This document shows, piece by piece, positions 42,401 through 50,553 of a DNA stretch of 64,000 nucleotides (the first letter of the stretch is position 1; each line of letters begins with the position of its first letter). The stretch is from positions 252,118-316,117 of the forward strand of contig JACKMA010000005.1 of the NCBI GenBank assembly GCA_024235635.1, written 5' to 3'. The stretch comes from Zoogloeaceae bacterium. Its GTDB lineage: Bacteria > Pseudomonadota > Gammaproteobacteria > Burkholderiales > Rhodocyclaceae. The notes under the pieces were generated by a model that was not told the origin of the DNA, searched no databases, and was given only the letters and a program-made list of their open reading frames with translations. The translations under genes and the position numbers were made by a program.

Positions 42401-43474
42401 GAGAACCTGAAGTCCCATTGCTTCATGAACTTCCGGGTCATCGACGCGCACGGCCGGATGCTCGGCCAGTCACGCAACCTTGCCGAATTGCGCGCACGAT
42501 TCCATGGCAGCATCGCGGCCGCCTTTCGCGAAGCCAGGATCGACCCGGCATCGCTGCCATCGTCGGCCGACGACTCACCCGAAAACGGTCCGGTGGCGAA
42601 CGGGCCGCCTGCGGCTGAAGGTTTGTCGGGACTGACGGCATGGACCTTCGGCGAGATGCCCGAACTGCTCGAGATTCGCATCGCCAATCGCGACGTGATC
42701 GGTTTTCCGGCGCTGCACGACGACGGCGACTCCGTCAGCCTGCGGCCGTACGATACCCCGGAAGAGGCTGCACGGATCCATCGCCAGGGGCTCACACGGC
42801 TGTTCGCGCTGTCGCTGAAGGATCAGGTGAGGGCGATCGAGCGGCTCCCGGGGATCCGCGAACTGGCGTTGAGATTCGTCGCGTTCGGGACCGAAGCCGA
42901 CCTGAAGTCGCAATTGGTGTCGGCGGCGATCACGCGCGCCTGTCTCGGCGAGCCGCTGCCCGACAGTGCAGCGGCGTTCGAGGCGCGCTGCCGCGGGGCG
43001 AAGCCACGCCTGAGCCTGATTGCGCAGGAACTGATGCGGCTAGCCGGCGAACTACTCGAACTCTCCGCCAACGTGCGCAAGCGGCTGGCGCAGCTGAAGG
43101 CCTTTCCCGAGGTGGCGGACGATCTTCAGCAGCAGCTCGACGCACTGATGTCGAGGCGATTCCTGCTCGATCAGCCGTGGCCGCGCTTGAGCCACTACCC
43201 TCGCTACCTGAAGGCCGTCATCGCACGCATCGAGAAGCTGCGCAACAATCCCGCGCGCGATGCCGAACTGATGGCCGACTGGCGGCGTCTGGCGCAGCCC
43301 TGGCAGCGCGAACTGACGGCCAAGCGCAGGGCGGGCGTCGAGGATCCGGCGCTCGACGAGTTCCGGTGGTTGCTCGAGGAACTGCGTGTCGGGCTGTTCG
43401 CCCAGGAACTGAAGACGCCGATGCCGGTGAGCGTCAAACGGCTGACACGGATTTGGGAAAGCAGGCCCCGATGA
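39458..43474 (+). CDS. hrpA: ATP-dependent RNA helicase HrpA
   Basis: A 1338-residue DEAH-box RNA helicase, the full HrpA length of about 1300. Motif I is CGETGSGKTTQLPK (near residue 95). GHTQPRRLAARATA (Ia), DEAHERSLNIDFLLGYL (II), TSATLDADRF (III), TNVAETSLTVPGIRYVVDSG (V) and QRAGRCGRVADGVCLRLY (VI) follow. HA2 and OB-fold domains come next, and the long HrpA-specific C-terminal region (about 750-1338) includes FLARHGI-like segments and DUF3418. All helicase motifs are intact. HrpA helps resolve stalled ribosomes in E. coli. It follows crcB with a one-base overlap and is followed by a spacer before the second hybrid kinase gene. Confidence 0.95.
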   Translation: MSQSPHALLDGCLSVDRPRLVKRLRGLNRRPATLDDLPPALRADLEASVATCEKRRARLPQPTFPDELPVNQRRSEIAEAIDHHQVVIVCGETGSGKTTQLPKICLSIGRGAAGLIGHTQPRRLAARATAARIAQELGCELGEAVGFKIRFTDRLSSDTHVKLMTDGILLAETQGDPSLSAYDTLILDEAHERSLNIDFLLGYLRRLLPRRPDLKLIVTSATLDADRFARHFADRDGRPAPIVEVSGRLFPIELRYRPVEAPAAGGGQRSQRRKGDDLYDAVVDAVDEAQRCGPGDVLVFLPGEREIREAAEALRKSQHAAGTEILPLFARQSAAEQARVFAPSRGRRVVLATNVAETSLTVPGIRYVVDSGLARVKRYSPRTKVEQLQVEKVARSAANQRAGRCGRVADGVCLRLYDEDDFSARLAHTEPELLRSSLAGVILRMKSLRLGEVADFPFIDRPADKLVADGFNLLSELGAVDDGPSRSLTRIGSELARLPLDPKIGRMMLAARDLECLAEVLIIASALSVQDPRERPQEAAAAADQAHALFRGGEQDRHSEFLWFVHLWQAWSEVQRHHSASKQKAWCRQHFLSWLRLREWRDVHNQLHVLCAEHGWRENRLPATYEQIHKALLGGLLGNVGCRIEDASGPQAGAFLGARGIKFWPHPGSSLARKAAKWIVAAELVETSRLFGRCLARIEPEWLEQVGAHLVRRHVFDPHWEKSHGAVRAWERGTIFGLVLYPRRAVGYSQVDPALCRELLIRDGLIGGELAEAAAKSMAFLRHNRRLVAEVERLEHKSRRPDVLVDEALIFAFYDAKLSQSVVDIRGFEAWRRAAEQDAPQLLFLSRDQLMRHEAEGITTDRFPAGMQVLGQSLKLAYLHAPGETDDGVTMTVPLEMLNQVPAARCEWLVPGLLEEKVTALLRTVPQKHRHRLQPIADSAADFIAAVERGEISRDEPLTRALQQFVESRVGLGLPIESFRLENLKSHCFMNFRVIDAHGRMLGQSRNLAELRARFHGSIAAAFREARIDPASLPSSADDSPENGPVANGPPAAEGLSGLTAWTFGEMPELLEIRIANRDVIGFPALHDDGDSVSLRPYDTPEEAARIHRQGLTRLFALSLKDQVRAIERLPGIRELALRFVAFGTEADLKSQLVSAAITRACLGEPLPDSAAAFEARCRGAKPRLSLIAQELMRLAGELLELSANVRKRLAQLKAFPEVADDLQQQLDALMSRRFLLDQPWPRLSHYPRYLKAVIARIEKLRNNPARDAELMADWRRLAQPWQRELTAKRRAGVEDPALDEFRWLLEELRVGLFAQELKTPMPVSVKRLTRIWESRPR

Positions 43475-43532
43475 GTGCGGATTGAATCGGGCCAGCTGTC
43501 GGCGTCCGCCGCCGATGAGACTCAAGTCGCGA

Positions 43533-43538
43533 TATGAT
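43533..43538 (+). promoter_or_regulatory. candidate -10 box before the second hybrid kinase gene
   Basis: TATGAT followed by an A/T-rich run (GGAAATTTTT) stands out in the 126-base spacer after hrpA. The -35 is not clear. Confidence 0.35.
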
Positions 43539-43553
43539 GTGGAAATTTTTCGC

Positions 43554-43588
43554 TGCGAAGGCCGCATGAGTGGCCGGCAGCTTTCGCA
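43554..43588 (+). repeat. inverted repeat in the leader of the hybrid kinase gene
   Basis: TGCGAA at 43554-43559 pairs with TTCGCA at 43583-43588, and inner GGCC/GGCC can extend the fold. It lies just after the -10 candidate, so it could form a 5'-leader hairpin or be an operator. It is 12 bases before the ATG. Confidence 0.35.
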
Positions 43589-43600
43589 ATCACCGTTTCG

Positions 43601-46267
43601 ATGACGATCACTGCAAGCGACGGTTCCGCAAAGGATCGATCGGCCAAGGCGGGTAGCACCGACGCAGCGCGCGTTCTGCTGCCGCACAAGGCGATGATCT
43701 TCGTTGCCGCGGGCGTGTGCGTGTCGGTGCTGCTGGCGATCTTCGGCTACGACTACTACCTCACCCGTGGCCAGCAGCTGGAAGGTGGACGCCGGCAGGC
43801 GGCCGACTACGGACACATCTTCGCAGAGCATGCGGCGCGCAGTTTCTATGCGGTCGATGCGATCGCCAACGAGATGCGGCTTGCCATCCAGACCGCCGGC
43901 GACTGGCGAGCTTGGAACGAAGCGCGTGGTCACGAGGTGCTGTCCCGGCGCAAGACCAGTGCGCTGCCGCAGCTGCGCGATTTCATCGTGTTCGACGCCA
44001 GCGGTGCCCAGCGATTCCACTCCTCGCTGTTTCCGGCGCCGGTGCTCAATGTCGCCTCGCGCCCGTACTTCCAGGCGCTGGCGGGCGGCGTCCAGAGGAT
44101 GCGTTGGGGGCCTTTCATCGGCGGCAACAGCGGACGCCTGACCTATGCGTTGACGCTGCGCATCAACGACGCCGCCGGTGGATTTGCCGGCGTCATGTTC
44201 TCGGCAATCGAACCGGGCTACTTCGATACCCTGTGCGACAAGGTCCACCTCGCCCACGATTTCGAAATCGCGCTGGCCAACGAGGAGGGCAAGATCATCG
44301 CGGCCTGCAATCTGCCGCCGGACGCGAGCGCGACGCGCGTCCGCTACGTCGGCGAAGCACTGGCCGGCGGCCGCTTCGATCGAAGTTGGCAGGCACGCGG
44401 CTGGCAGCATGCCGACGGTTATTTCTTCGAGCAGCTTCCGGTGCCGGGCTTTCCCGAACTGGCGGTGTTCTCCGCGGTCTCCGAGCGCTCGCTGCTGACC
44501 GATTGGGACGAGCGCCAGCAACGGTTGACGATGATGATGGCCGCGTCGGTCGCGGTCATCCTGTTCTGCTTCTATTTCGTGTTCATCCAGTACTCCCGGA
44601 TCGAGGCGGTGTCGCGCGATCATCGCGAGACGCTCGAATCCCGGGTCAGGCGGGCGACTTCGGCGCTGCAGCAGAAGATCCGCGAAGCGGAATCCGCCAA
44701 TCAGGCGAAGACAGCTTTTCTCGCCAACATGAGCCACGAAATCCGTACACCGATGAACAGCGTGCTCGGCATGGCCCATCTGGCGTTGAATACCTCGCTG
44801 TCGCCGGCCCAGCGGGACTATCTCGAGAAGATCCGGATCTCCGGCGAGCATCTGCTCGGGATCATCGACGACATTCTCGATTTCTCGAAGATCGAGGCCG
44901 GCAAGCTGACGATCGAGCAGACACCATTCACGATCAAGGAGCTCAGCGATGGCCTGATGATGATGCTGGCGCCGCGTGCCGAGGCGAAGGGGCTGGTGTT
45001 CGAGGTCGACGTCGCCGAGAGCGTTCCGCGACGTCTGCGCGGCGATCTGCTGCGGGTCAGCCAGGTGCTGCTGAACTACGCCAACAACGCGGTCAAGTTC
45101 ACCGACAGCGGATCGGTCACCGTGTGCATTCTGCCGCTCGCCCGCCGCGGCAGCCAGGTGCAGCTGAGATTCGAGGTCATCGATACCGGCATCGGCATGC
45201 AGCGGGGCGACATCGCGCGCCTGTTCCAGCCATTCCATCAGGCCGACACGTCGACCACGCGGCGCTTCGGCGGTACCGGCCTGGGCCTGGCGATCAGCAA
45301 GCAGCTGGTCGAGCTGATGGAAGGCGAGGTCGGCGTCGATAGCGTCCCCGGCTCGGGTTCGACCTTCTGGTTCAGTTGCTGGATGGAAGAGGACGCCAGC
45401 GATGGCGATGGCGTGGTCGGCGGGGCCGGGACGGACGAGGCGGAGCCGGCGCAGGCCAGTTTGCGCGGGCGGCGGGTGCTGCTCGCCGAGGACAATGAAT
45501 TCAACCAGCAGGTGGCCGCCGAGATGCTCGAGCAGGCGGGCGTCGTCGTCTTCCTGGCGCGCAACGGGCAGGAGGCGCTTGCGCTGCTGCGTCGCGAGGC
45601 GATCGACTGCGTGCTGATGGACGTTCAGATGCCGGTGATGGATGGGTACAAGGCGAGTCGCGAGATTCGCGCCGATCGGGCCTTCGACGGCCTGAGGGTG
45701 ATCGCGATGACCGCCAACGCCAGCAATGACGATCGTCAGGCCTGCCTGGATGCCGGCATGGACGACTTCCTGACCAAACCGATTCGTCCGGAACAATTGT
45801 ATCGAGCGCTCGGACGCTGGATCGGCCGTGGCGCCGAGGTGACCGGCGAGCCCGACGAGCGCGCGGCGTACGACGATGAGGAACGTCCATCGACGCCGGC
45901 CGCCGCTGGCGGTGAAGTCGATCCGGCCGCATTCGCGCGGCTCGGCCTCGGCGATCCCCAGAAGTCGCGACGCTTCACAGAGGCGTTTCTGAAGAGCGTC
46001 GCCGATGCCATCGACGAATGCGATCGCGGCCTTGCCAGCTCCGATCTGGCGCTGCTGCGCGAGGTCGGGCACCGCATCAAGTCCACCGCGCGCTGGGTCG
46101 AGGCCGAATCGCTCGCGCGCGCCTGCGAGGCGCTGGAGCGTGCGTGTACCAACGGCGCCCGGGACGAGGCCCTGACGCTCGCGGCAGCATTGCGTGTTCG
46201 CCTGCAGGGTGCGTTCGACCGGGTGCGAACGACGCTGCCGGATACCGACACGGCCGGCCGCGGCTGA
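43601..46267 (+). CDS. hybrid histidine kinase with periplasmic dCache/PDC-like sensor, receiver and HPt
   Basis: An 888-residue inner-membrane phosphorelay kinase. TM1 is at about residues 32-52. A long periplasmic sensor (about 53-305) has PDC landmarks (YGHIFAEHAARSFYAVDAIA, VASRPYFQAL, GGNSGRLTYALTLRI). TM2 is at about 309-330. A coiled coil precedes HisKA with H379 (NMSHEIRTPMN). The ATPase domain has NYANNAVKFT, DTGIGMQ and GGTGLGLAI. One receiver is intact (LLAEDNEFNQ, VLMDVQMPVMDG with D674, K in FLTKPI). The HPt carries H824 (GHRIKSTAR). It stands alone: no adjacent response regulator gene exists, since hrpA precedes it and the convergent pxp genes follow. A partner regulator must be elsewhere. 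Confidence 0.92.
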   Translation: MTITASDGSAKDRSAKAGSTDAARVLLPHKAMIFVAAGVCVSVLLAIFGYDYYLTRGQQLEGGRRQAADYGHIFAEHAARSFYAVDAIANEMRLAIQTAGDWRAWNEARGHEVLSRRKTSALPQLRDFIVFDASGAQRFHSSLFPAPVLNVASRPYFQALAGGVQRMRWGPFIGGNSGRLTYALTLRINDAAGGFAGVMFSAIEPGYFDTLCDKVHLAHDFEIALANEEGKIIAACNLPPDASATRVRYVGEALAGGRFDRSWQARGWQHADGYFFEQLPVPGFPELAVFSAVSERSLLTDWDERQQRLTMMMAASVAVILFCFYFVFIQYSRIEAVSRDHRETLESRVRRATSALQQKIREAESANQAKTAFLANMSHEIRTPMNSVLGMAHLALNTSLSPAQRDYLEKIRISGEHLLGIIDDILDFSKIEAGKLTIEQTPFTIKELSDGLMMMLAPRAEAKGLVFEVDVAESVPRRLRGDLLRVSQVLLNYANNAVKFTDSGSVTVCILPLARRGSQVQLRFEVIDTGIGMQRGDIARLFQPFHQADTSTTRRFGGTGLGLAISKQLVELMEGEVGVDSVPGSGSTFWFSCWMEEDASDGDGVVGGAGTDEAEPAQASLRGRRVLLAEDNEFNQQVAAEMLEQAGVVVFLARNGQEALALLRREAIDCVLMDVQMPVMDGYKASREIRADRAFDGLRVIAMTANASNDDRQACLDAGMDDFLTKPIRPEQLYRALGRWIGRGAEVTGEPDERAAYDDEERPSTPAAAGGEVDPAAFARLGLGDPQKSRRFTEAFLKSVADAIDECDRGLASSDLALLREVGHRIKSTARWVEAESLARACEALERACTNGARDEALTLAAALRVRLQGAFDRVRTTLPDTDTAGRG

Positions 46268-46292
46268 GCACCGCGGTCGCGGTCGGGTGCTC
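46266..46292. repeat. short inverted repeat between convergent hybrid kinase and pxpA
   Basis: GAGCACC at 46266-46272 pairs with GGTGCTC at 46286-46292 and spans the kinase stop codon and the spacer before the pxpA stop. It could help end transcription from both sides, but no T-run follows, so it is not a clear intrinsic terminator. Confidence 0.3.
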
Positions 46293-46294
46293 GT

Positions 46295-47065
46295 TCAGGT
46301 GCCGATCACCGCGCGCAGGCCGGCCAGTCGATGGCCGCAGGCGAGCAGGTGCTGGCGCAATCGAGTCGCGGTCACGACGGCTTGCGGGCCATCGCCATGG
46401 ACGCAGATGCTGTGTATCTCGCTGGCGACCCGTTGGCCGTCGTGACTGAGCAGGCTGCCGGCCTCGAGCATGGCGTCGACATGACGGATGCACTCGTCCG
46501 CGTCGTGGATCACCGCGCCGGCTTCGCTGCGCGGCTGCAGCCGGCCATCGGCCAGGTAACGGCGATCGGCGAATACCTCGAGGGCCACCGCCAGTCCCTG
46601 GTCGCGGCCGGCCATCGCCAGCACCGAGGCCGCCGGTGCGAGCAGGATCAGGCCCGGATCGACGGCGCGGATCGCGCTTGCGATCGCCGCGGCCAGACCG
46701 CGATCGACGCAAGCCTGATTGTTCAGGGCGCCGTGGGGCTTGACGTGGGTCAGCGAAGCGCCTTCGGCCGAGGCGAATGCAGCCAGTGCGCCGACCTGAT
46801 AGATCACCAGCGCCTCGACCTCGTGAGTTTCGAAGTGCATCGTACGGCGACCGAAGCCCTGCAGGTCCGGATACGACGGGTGGGCCCCGGTCTCGACGCC
46901 GGCCGCGAGTGCGCGCCGCAGCGTCGCGCGCATGACACCAGGGTCGCCGGCATGGAAGCCGCAGGCGATGCTCGCGGAATCGATCAGCGGTAACAGGGCG
47001 TCGTCGTCACCCATGCGCCAGGCGCCGAAGGATTCGCCGAGATCGGCATTGAGGTTGATCATCAT
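46295..47065 (-). CDS. pxpA: 5-oxoprolinase subunit A (LamB/YcsF family)
   Basis: Subunit of the ATP-dependent 5-oxoprolinase that opens pyroglutamate to glutamate. The 256-residue product begins INLNADLGESFGAWRMG (the N-A-D-x-G-E-S-F-G motif), then SIACGFHAGDPGVMRATLR, GAHPSYPDLQGFGRR, HVKPHGALNN, ADRRYLADGRLQPR and SICVHGD. Two ATG codons occur in tandem at 47065 and 47062; the first overlaps the pxpC stop (ATGA). It is the last gene of pxpB-pxpC-pxpA. The order and overlaps are typical of this operon. Confidence 0.93.
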   Translation of the reverse strand: MMINLNADLGESFGAWRMGDDDALLPLIDSASIACGFHAGDPGVMRATLRRALAAGVETGAHPSYPDLQGFGRRTMHFETHEVEALVIYQVGALAAFASAEGASLTHVKPHGALNNQACVDRGLAAAIASAIRAVDPGLILLAPAASVLAMAGRDQGLAVALEVFADRRYLADGRLQPRSEAGAVIHDADECIRHVDAMLEAGSLLSHDGQRVASEIHSICVHGDGPQAVVTATRLRQHLLACGHRLAGLRAVIGT

Positions 47066-48111
47066 GGCGGGCTCCAGGTGCTCGGATCCAGTGCGTTGAC
47101 CGCGCACCCCGCGATATTGGCACGGCCGAGGTCTGCCGCGGCGGGTACGAAGTCGCCCTGGCAGTCGACGATCGTGTGCAGCAAGGCTGCGAGGCGATCG
47201 GCGTGGGCGCGGGCCACGGCCTGGGCGGTCGACACGTCGACCCAGGTGAATCGTACGGTGCTGCCCGGCCGCAGTGTGCCGATGCGTGGCAGGTCGGCGG
47301 TGATCACAGTGGCGATCTTAGGATAGCCTCCGGCAGTCTGGCCGTCGGCCAGCAGCACGATCGGAAGCCCGTTGCCCGGCACTTGCACGCTTCCCGGCAC
47401 GGTCGCGTCCGAGACGATTTCGCGACTGTCCGCATCGCGGTGTGCCAGGGCGGGCCCGGTCAGTCGCATGCCCATCCGGTCGGCATCGGTTCCGACCCGG
47501 TATTCCGCCGAAGTCAGCAGGTTGAGCGCGGCGGACGCGAAATGATCGTCCTGGGGGCCGGCGACGATGCGGATCGGACCGGTCTCCGGTGCGGGCGCGT
47601 GTTGCAGTCTTCGTTCGATATGTCCGTCGGCCGGTGTCGCCGGCACCAGGTCTCCGGCTTCGAGGTTGCGACCGTCGATGCCGCCAAGACCGGCGCGAAC
47701 ATAGGTCGACGCGCTGCCGAGCTGGTGCGGAACCACGATGCCGGCAATTGCGATGGTGGCACAGCGCTGGTCGCCGATGCATGCCAGCAGCCGGATCTCC
47801 TCGCCGTCTCGCAGCAGATGGCTGCGCCACGGGGGTAGCGGGCTCGAACCATCGGCGCCGTGGCGCACGGCCTTGATGCTGCCGGCGAGCGCCAGCCTGA
47901 ATGCGCCGCCCTCGGCGCGCAGGTGCAGGCCGCCGTCGAATGTCTCCAGAACCGGTGCCTCGCCGTCGTTGCCGACCAGTCGATTGGCAATCCGCATCGC
48001 CTGCGGGTCGAGTGTGCCGGATGCCGGTACGCCGAGATGGCGCCAGCCGTGCCGCCCGCCATCCTGGATCGAGGTCATCGCGCCCGCAGCGATGATACGC
48101 AGGCCGATCAC
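47062..48111 (-). CDS. pxpC: 5-oxoprolinase subunit C (biotin-dependent carboxyltransferase-like, KipA type), GTG start
   Basis: A partner of PxpA and PxpB in pyroglutamate hydrolysis. The 349-residue product begins VIGLRIIAAGAMTSIQDGGR (quoted to 20) and continues HGWRHLGVPASGTLDP, ANRLVGND, GPQDDHF, YRVGTDADRMGMRLTG and LADGQTAGGYPKIATV. GTG at 48111 overlaps the pxpB stop (GTGA). An upstream ATG at 48141 would give ten extra residues and a 34-base overlap. The family was once annotated as allophanate hydrolase subunit 2. The presence of all three subunits supports the oxoprolinase assignment. Confidence 0.92.
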   Translation of the reverse strand: MIGLRIIAAGAMTSIQDGGRHGWRHLGVPASGTLDPQAMRIANRLVGNDGEAPVLETFDGGLHLRAEGGAFRLALAGSIKAVRHGADGSSPLPPWRSHLLRDGEEIRLLACIGDQRCATIAIAGIVVPHQLGSASTYVRAGLGGIDGRNLEAGDLVPATPADGHIERRLQHAPAPETGPIRIVAGPQDDHFASAALNLLTSAEYRVGTDADRMGMRLTGPALAHRDADSREIVSDATVPGSVQVPGNGLPIVLLADGQTAGGYPKIATVITADLPRIGTLRPGSTVRFTWVDVSTAQAVARAHADRLAALLHTIVDCQGDFVPAAADLGRANIAGCAVNALDPSTWSPP

Positions 48112-48866
48112 GGCGTTTGCCGGGGCACTGCGTCGTGCCATTCCGAAGCCACCAACCCGCCATCCGCAATACGCTGTGCAATCGCTGCGAAGCGTTCCGG
48201 CGGGATCTCGAAGAAGCGGACCCGATCGCCTGGCGCGAGCAGGGCCGGCCTTGGGCGCGCGGGGTCGAACATGGGAAGCGGGCAGCGGCCGATCAGGTGC
48301 CAGCCGCCCGGACTTTCCCATGGATAGATCGCAGTGAGCGGGCCGGCGACTGCCACGCTGCCGGACGGTACCCGCAGGCGTGGATCGGTGCGACGCGGCA
48401 GACGCAGCCCCGGTGCGACGCCGTCCATGAACGGGAAGCCCGGCAGGAAGCCGAGCATGGCCACGCGGTAGTGGCCGGCAGCGTGCTGCGCGCCGACCGC
48501 TTCCGGCGCGAGTCCGGTCGCTTCGGCGACGGCGGTCAGATCGGGTCCGAATGCGCCGCCATAACAAACCGGCAGGCACCACGACTGTCCTGCTGGCCCG
48601 TTGCCGGGTCGCACGCAGGCCGCGATCTCGGCAATGCCAGCGGAAATCTCCGCCAGCGTGGCTGCCAGCGGATCGTAGCGCAGCGTGACCGAGCGAAAGG
48701 TCTGCACGACGTCCAATATGCCCGGCAGGCGGCCACTGTGCGCGGCCTCGTGCAGCGCAGCGGACAGGGCCTCGACCCGGGCCAGTATGCGGCTGTCGAT
48801 GGCATCGCCCAACTCGATCGTGACTGCGCCGTCCGCACAGGGCAGCAGGCGCATGGTGTCGTTCAT
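48108..48866 (-). CDS. pxpB: 5-oxoprolinase subunit B (KipI type)
   Basis: The 252-residue product has the allophanate-hydrolase-subunit-1-like fold. It begins MNDTMRLLPCADGAVTIELG, with FRSVTLRYDP, LPVCYGGAFGPDL, FLPGFPFMDGV, PRRTDPRLRVPSGSVAVAG, YPWESPGGWHLIGRCP and PGDRVRFF following. Those last segments are the strict family signature. It is the first gene of the operon, 167 bases after the divergent EI24-like gene. It overlaps pxpC by four bases, so the stoichiometry is likely kept by coupling. Confidence 0.93.
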   Translation of the reverse strand: MNDTMRLLPCADGAVTIELGDAIDSRILARVEALSAALHEAAHSGRLPGILDVVQTFRSVTLRYDPLAATLAEISAGIAEIAACVRPGNGPAGQSWCLPVCYGGAFGPDLTAVAEATGLAPEAVGAQHAAGHYRVAMLGFLPGFPFMDGVAPGLRLPRRTDPRLRVPSGSVAVAGPLTAIYPWESPGGWHLIGRCPLPMFDPARPRPALLAPGDRVRFFEIPPERFAAIAQRIADGGLVASEWHDAVPRQTP

Positions 48867-49002
48867 GACGCCGCGACCCGTGCCGGCGCGGCCTCCGGCA
48901 CGCCACAGGACCTTGCCATTTTCAGGTGCCCGGCGGCGAACCTCGGCGCCCGACGTCTGTCAGCTGTAGGTCGGCCGTCGGAGCCTTCCGGCAGCTCGCG
49001 AT

Positions 49003-49008
49003 AGAATG
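49003..49008 (+). promoter_or_regulatory. candidate -10 box before the EI24-like gene
   Basis: TAGAAT lies 25 bases before the ATG at 49034, just ahead of an AAGGAGGT ribosome site at 49013-49020. A -35 hexamer is not obvious. Confidence 0.3.
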
Positions 49009-49033
49009 TGTCGAAGGAGGTCATTCACGCAAT

Positions 49034-49786
49034 ATGTCACCGGTCATTCAAGCACTCGCCCGCGCGCTTCGCAGTCTCACGCGTGGGGACGTCATCTGGC
49101 ATCTGATCTGGCCCGGGCTCGCTTCGCTGGCGATCTGGGCAACAATGGCAACGGTGTTCTGGGGCTCGCTGGTCGGTGGTGTCATGGGCTGGCTCGACGG
49201 CTGGGACTGGCTCGCGTCGTGGATGAGTGATTCCGAACTCGGTGCCGGTTTCATCATGGTGCTGGTACATATCATCATCGGCCTGCTCCTGTTGCCGCTG
49301 GTCTATGTGACCGCGGCGCTGATCGTCGCCGCGGTGGCGCTGCCGATGATGCTCGAGAAAGTCGCCGCGACCGACTACGCCGATATCGAACGGCGTGCCG
49401 GCGGCACTCAGGTCGGCAGCGTCACCAACGCCCTGCGCGCAGGTGCGCTGTTCGTCGTCGCCATGCTGCTATCCCTGCCGCTTTGGCTGATACCCGGTCT
49501 GGGCCTCTTGATTCCACTGTTGCTGACCGCATGGCTCAACCGCGAGGCGTTTCGTTACGACGCCCTGATGATGCACGCAGACCGCGACGAAATGAAGCGG
49601 GTCCCGCAAAAGAACGCGAGCGGCCTGATGATGCTCGGGGTCGGCTGCGCCGCACTCGGCTACGTGCCGGTGCTGAACCTGTTCGCGCCGGCATTCTGTG
49701 GTCTGGCCTTCGTGCATTATCTGCTCGAAGCGCTGCAGCAGCACCGACAGGCCGCTGGCTGGGTGGTGCTGGACAAGGCTTCCTGA
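49034..49786 (+). CDS. EI24/CysZ-like inner-membrane protein
   Basis: A 250-residue polytopic protein. It begins MSPVIQALARALRSLTRGDV, followed by five or six membrane helices (about 20-45, 70-100, 135-160 and 195-225 are clearest). A polar middle reads DYADIERRAGGTQVGSV, and AWLNREAFRYDALMMHADRD lies before the last helices. That layout and the R-F-D-A-type motif fit the EI24 domain family, which includes the sulfate channel CysZ. No sulfur genes are near, so transport of sulfate is not claimed. AAGGAGGT ends 13 bases before the ATG, longer than ideal. It is followed after nine bases by the CinA-like gene. Confidence 0.8.
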   Translation: MSPVIQALARALRSLTRGDVIWHLIWPGLASLAIWATMATVFWGSLVGGVMGWLDGWDWLASWMSDSELGAGFIMVLVHIIIGLLLLPLVYVTAALIVAAVALPMMLEKVAATDYADIERRAGGTQVGSVTNALRAGALFVVAMLLSLPLWLIPGLGLLIPLLLTAWLNREAFRYDALMMHADRDEMKRVPQKNASGLMMLGVGCAALGYVPVLNLFAPAFCGLAFVHYLLEALQQHRQAAGWVVLDKAS

Positions 49787-49795
49787 GGGGGCGAA

Positions 49796-50545
49796 ATGGC
49801 CTTCGGCGCATTGATCATCGGTGACGAAATCCTGTCCGGGCGGCGCCAGGACCGGCATCTGGCGAAACTGATCGAATTGCTTGCGGCGCGTGGGCTGCGC
49901 CTCGCCTGGGCGCGCTACGCAGGTGACGAACCGACGCGCCTGACCGCGGCATTGCGCGACAGTTTCGCGACCGGCGACCACGTATTTTCGTTCGGTGGCA
50001 TCGGCGCCACCCCGGACGACCATACCCGGCAGTGTGCGGCCGAGGCGCTCGGACGGGAACTGGCGCTGCATCCCGACGCCGAGCACGAGATCCGCGCTCA
50101 GTTCGGCGCCGAGACGACCGAGCATCGATTGCGCATGGGTGTCTTCCCGAGAGGCAGTGACATCATACCCAACCCGTACAACCGGATTCCCGGCTTTTCG
50201 GTGGACAGGCATCATTTCGTGCCCGGTTTCCCGGTTATGGCCTGGCCGATGGTCGAATGGGTGCTGGACCATCGGCTCGCCGACCTGCACAACCGCGACG
50301 ACTACATCGAGAGCGCGATCGTCGTCTGGGAAGCGATGGAGGGGCGTCTGGTTGACCTGATGGAAAGGATCAGCGAAGAACATCCGGCATTGACCCTGTT
50401 CAGCCTGCCCACCTTTGCCGAAGGCGAGCAACGCCGTTCGCTCGAACTCGGCCTCAAGGGGGCATCTGCCGAAGTCACGCAGGCGATGGACGAACTGCGT
50501 GCCGAAATCTCCCGACGTGGCTACGAATGGCAGGACAAGCCCTGA
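49796..50545 (+). CDS. molybdopterin-binding (MoCF/CinA N-terminal) domain protein
   Basis: A 249-residue protein with the MoaB/MogA-like MoCF fold. Landmarks are ALIIGDEILSGRRQDRH, the glycine-rich SFGGIGATPDDHT (GG-x-G-x-T/G-x-x-D-D-x-T), a LRMGVFPRGSDIIPNPYN segment and a FVPGFPVMAWPM strand, similar to the N-terminal domain of CinA. The CinA C-terminal deamidase domain is absent, so it is not full CinA. Related stand-alone proteins are annotated as competence/damage-inducible protein A or as molybdopterin-binding. GAGGGG precedes the ATG. Possible roles include pyrophosphatase activity on nucleotide derivatives, but this is unproven. Confidence 0.85.
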   Translation: MAFGALIIGDEILSGRRQDRHLAKLIELLAARGLRLAWARYAGDEPTRLTAALRDSFATGDHVFSFGGIGATPDDHTRQCAAEALGRELALHPDAEHEIRAQFGAETTEHRLRMGVFPRGSDIIPNPYNRIPGFSVDRHHFVPGFPVMAWPMVEWVLDHRLADLHNRDDYIESAIVVWEAMEGRLVDLMERISEEHPALTLFSLPTFAEGEQRRSLELGLKGASAEVTQAMDELRAEISRRGYEWQDKP

Positions 50546-50553
50546 ATTCCTGC

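Noticed and set aside
43052..46072. 1006-codon open frame on the reverse strand
   Set aside because: It lies fully antisense to hrpA and the hybrid kinase, whose domains are clear. Long antisense frames are expected at this GC content. The translation has no domain and is rich in Arg/His/Gln.
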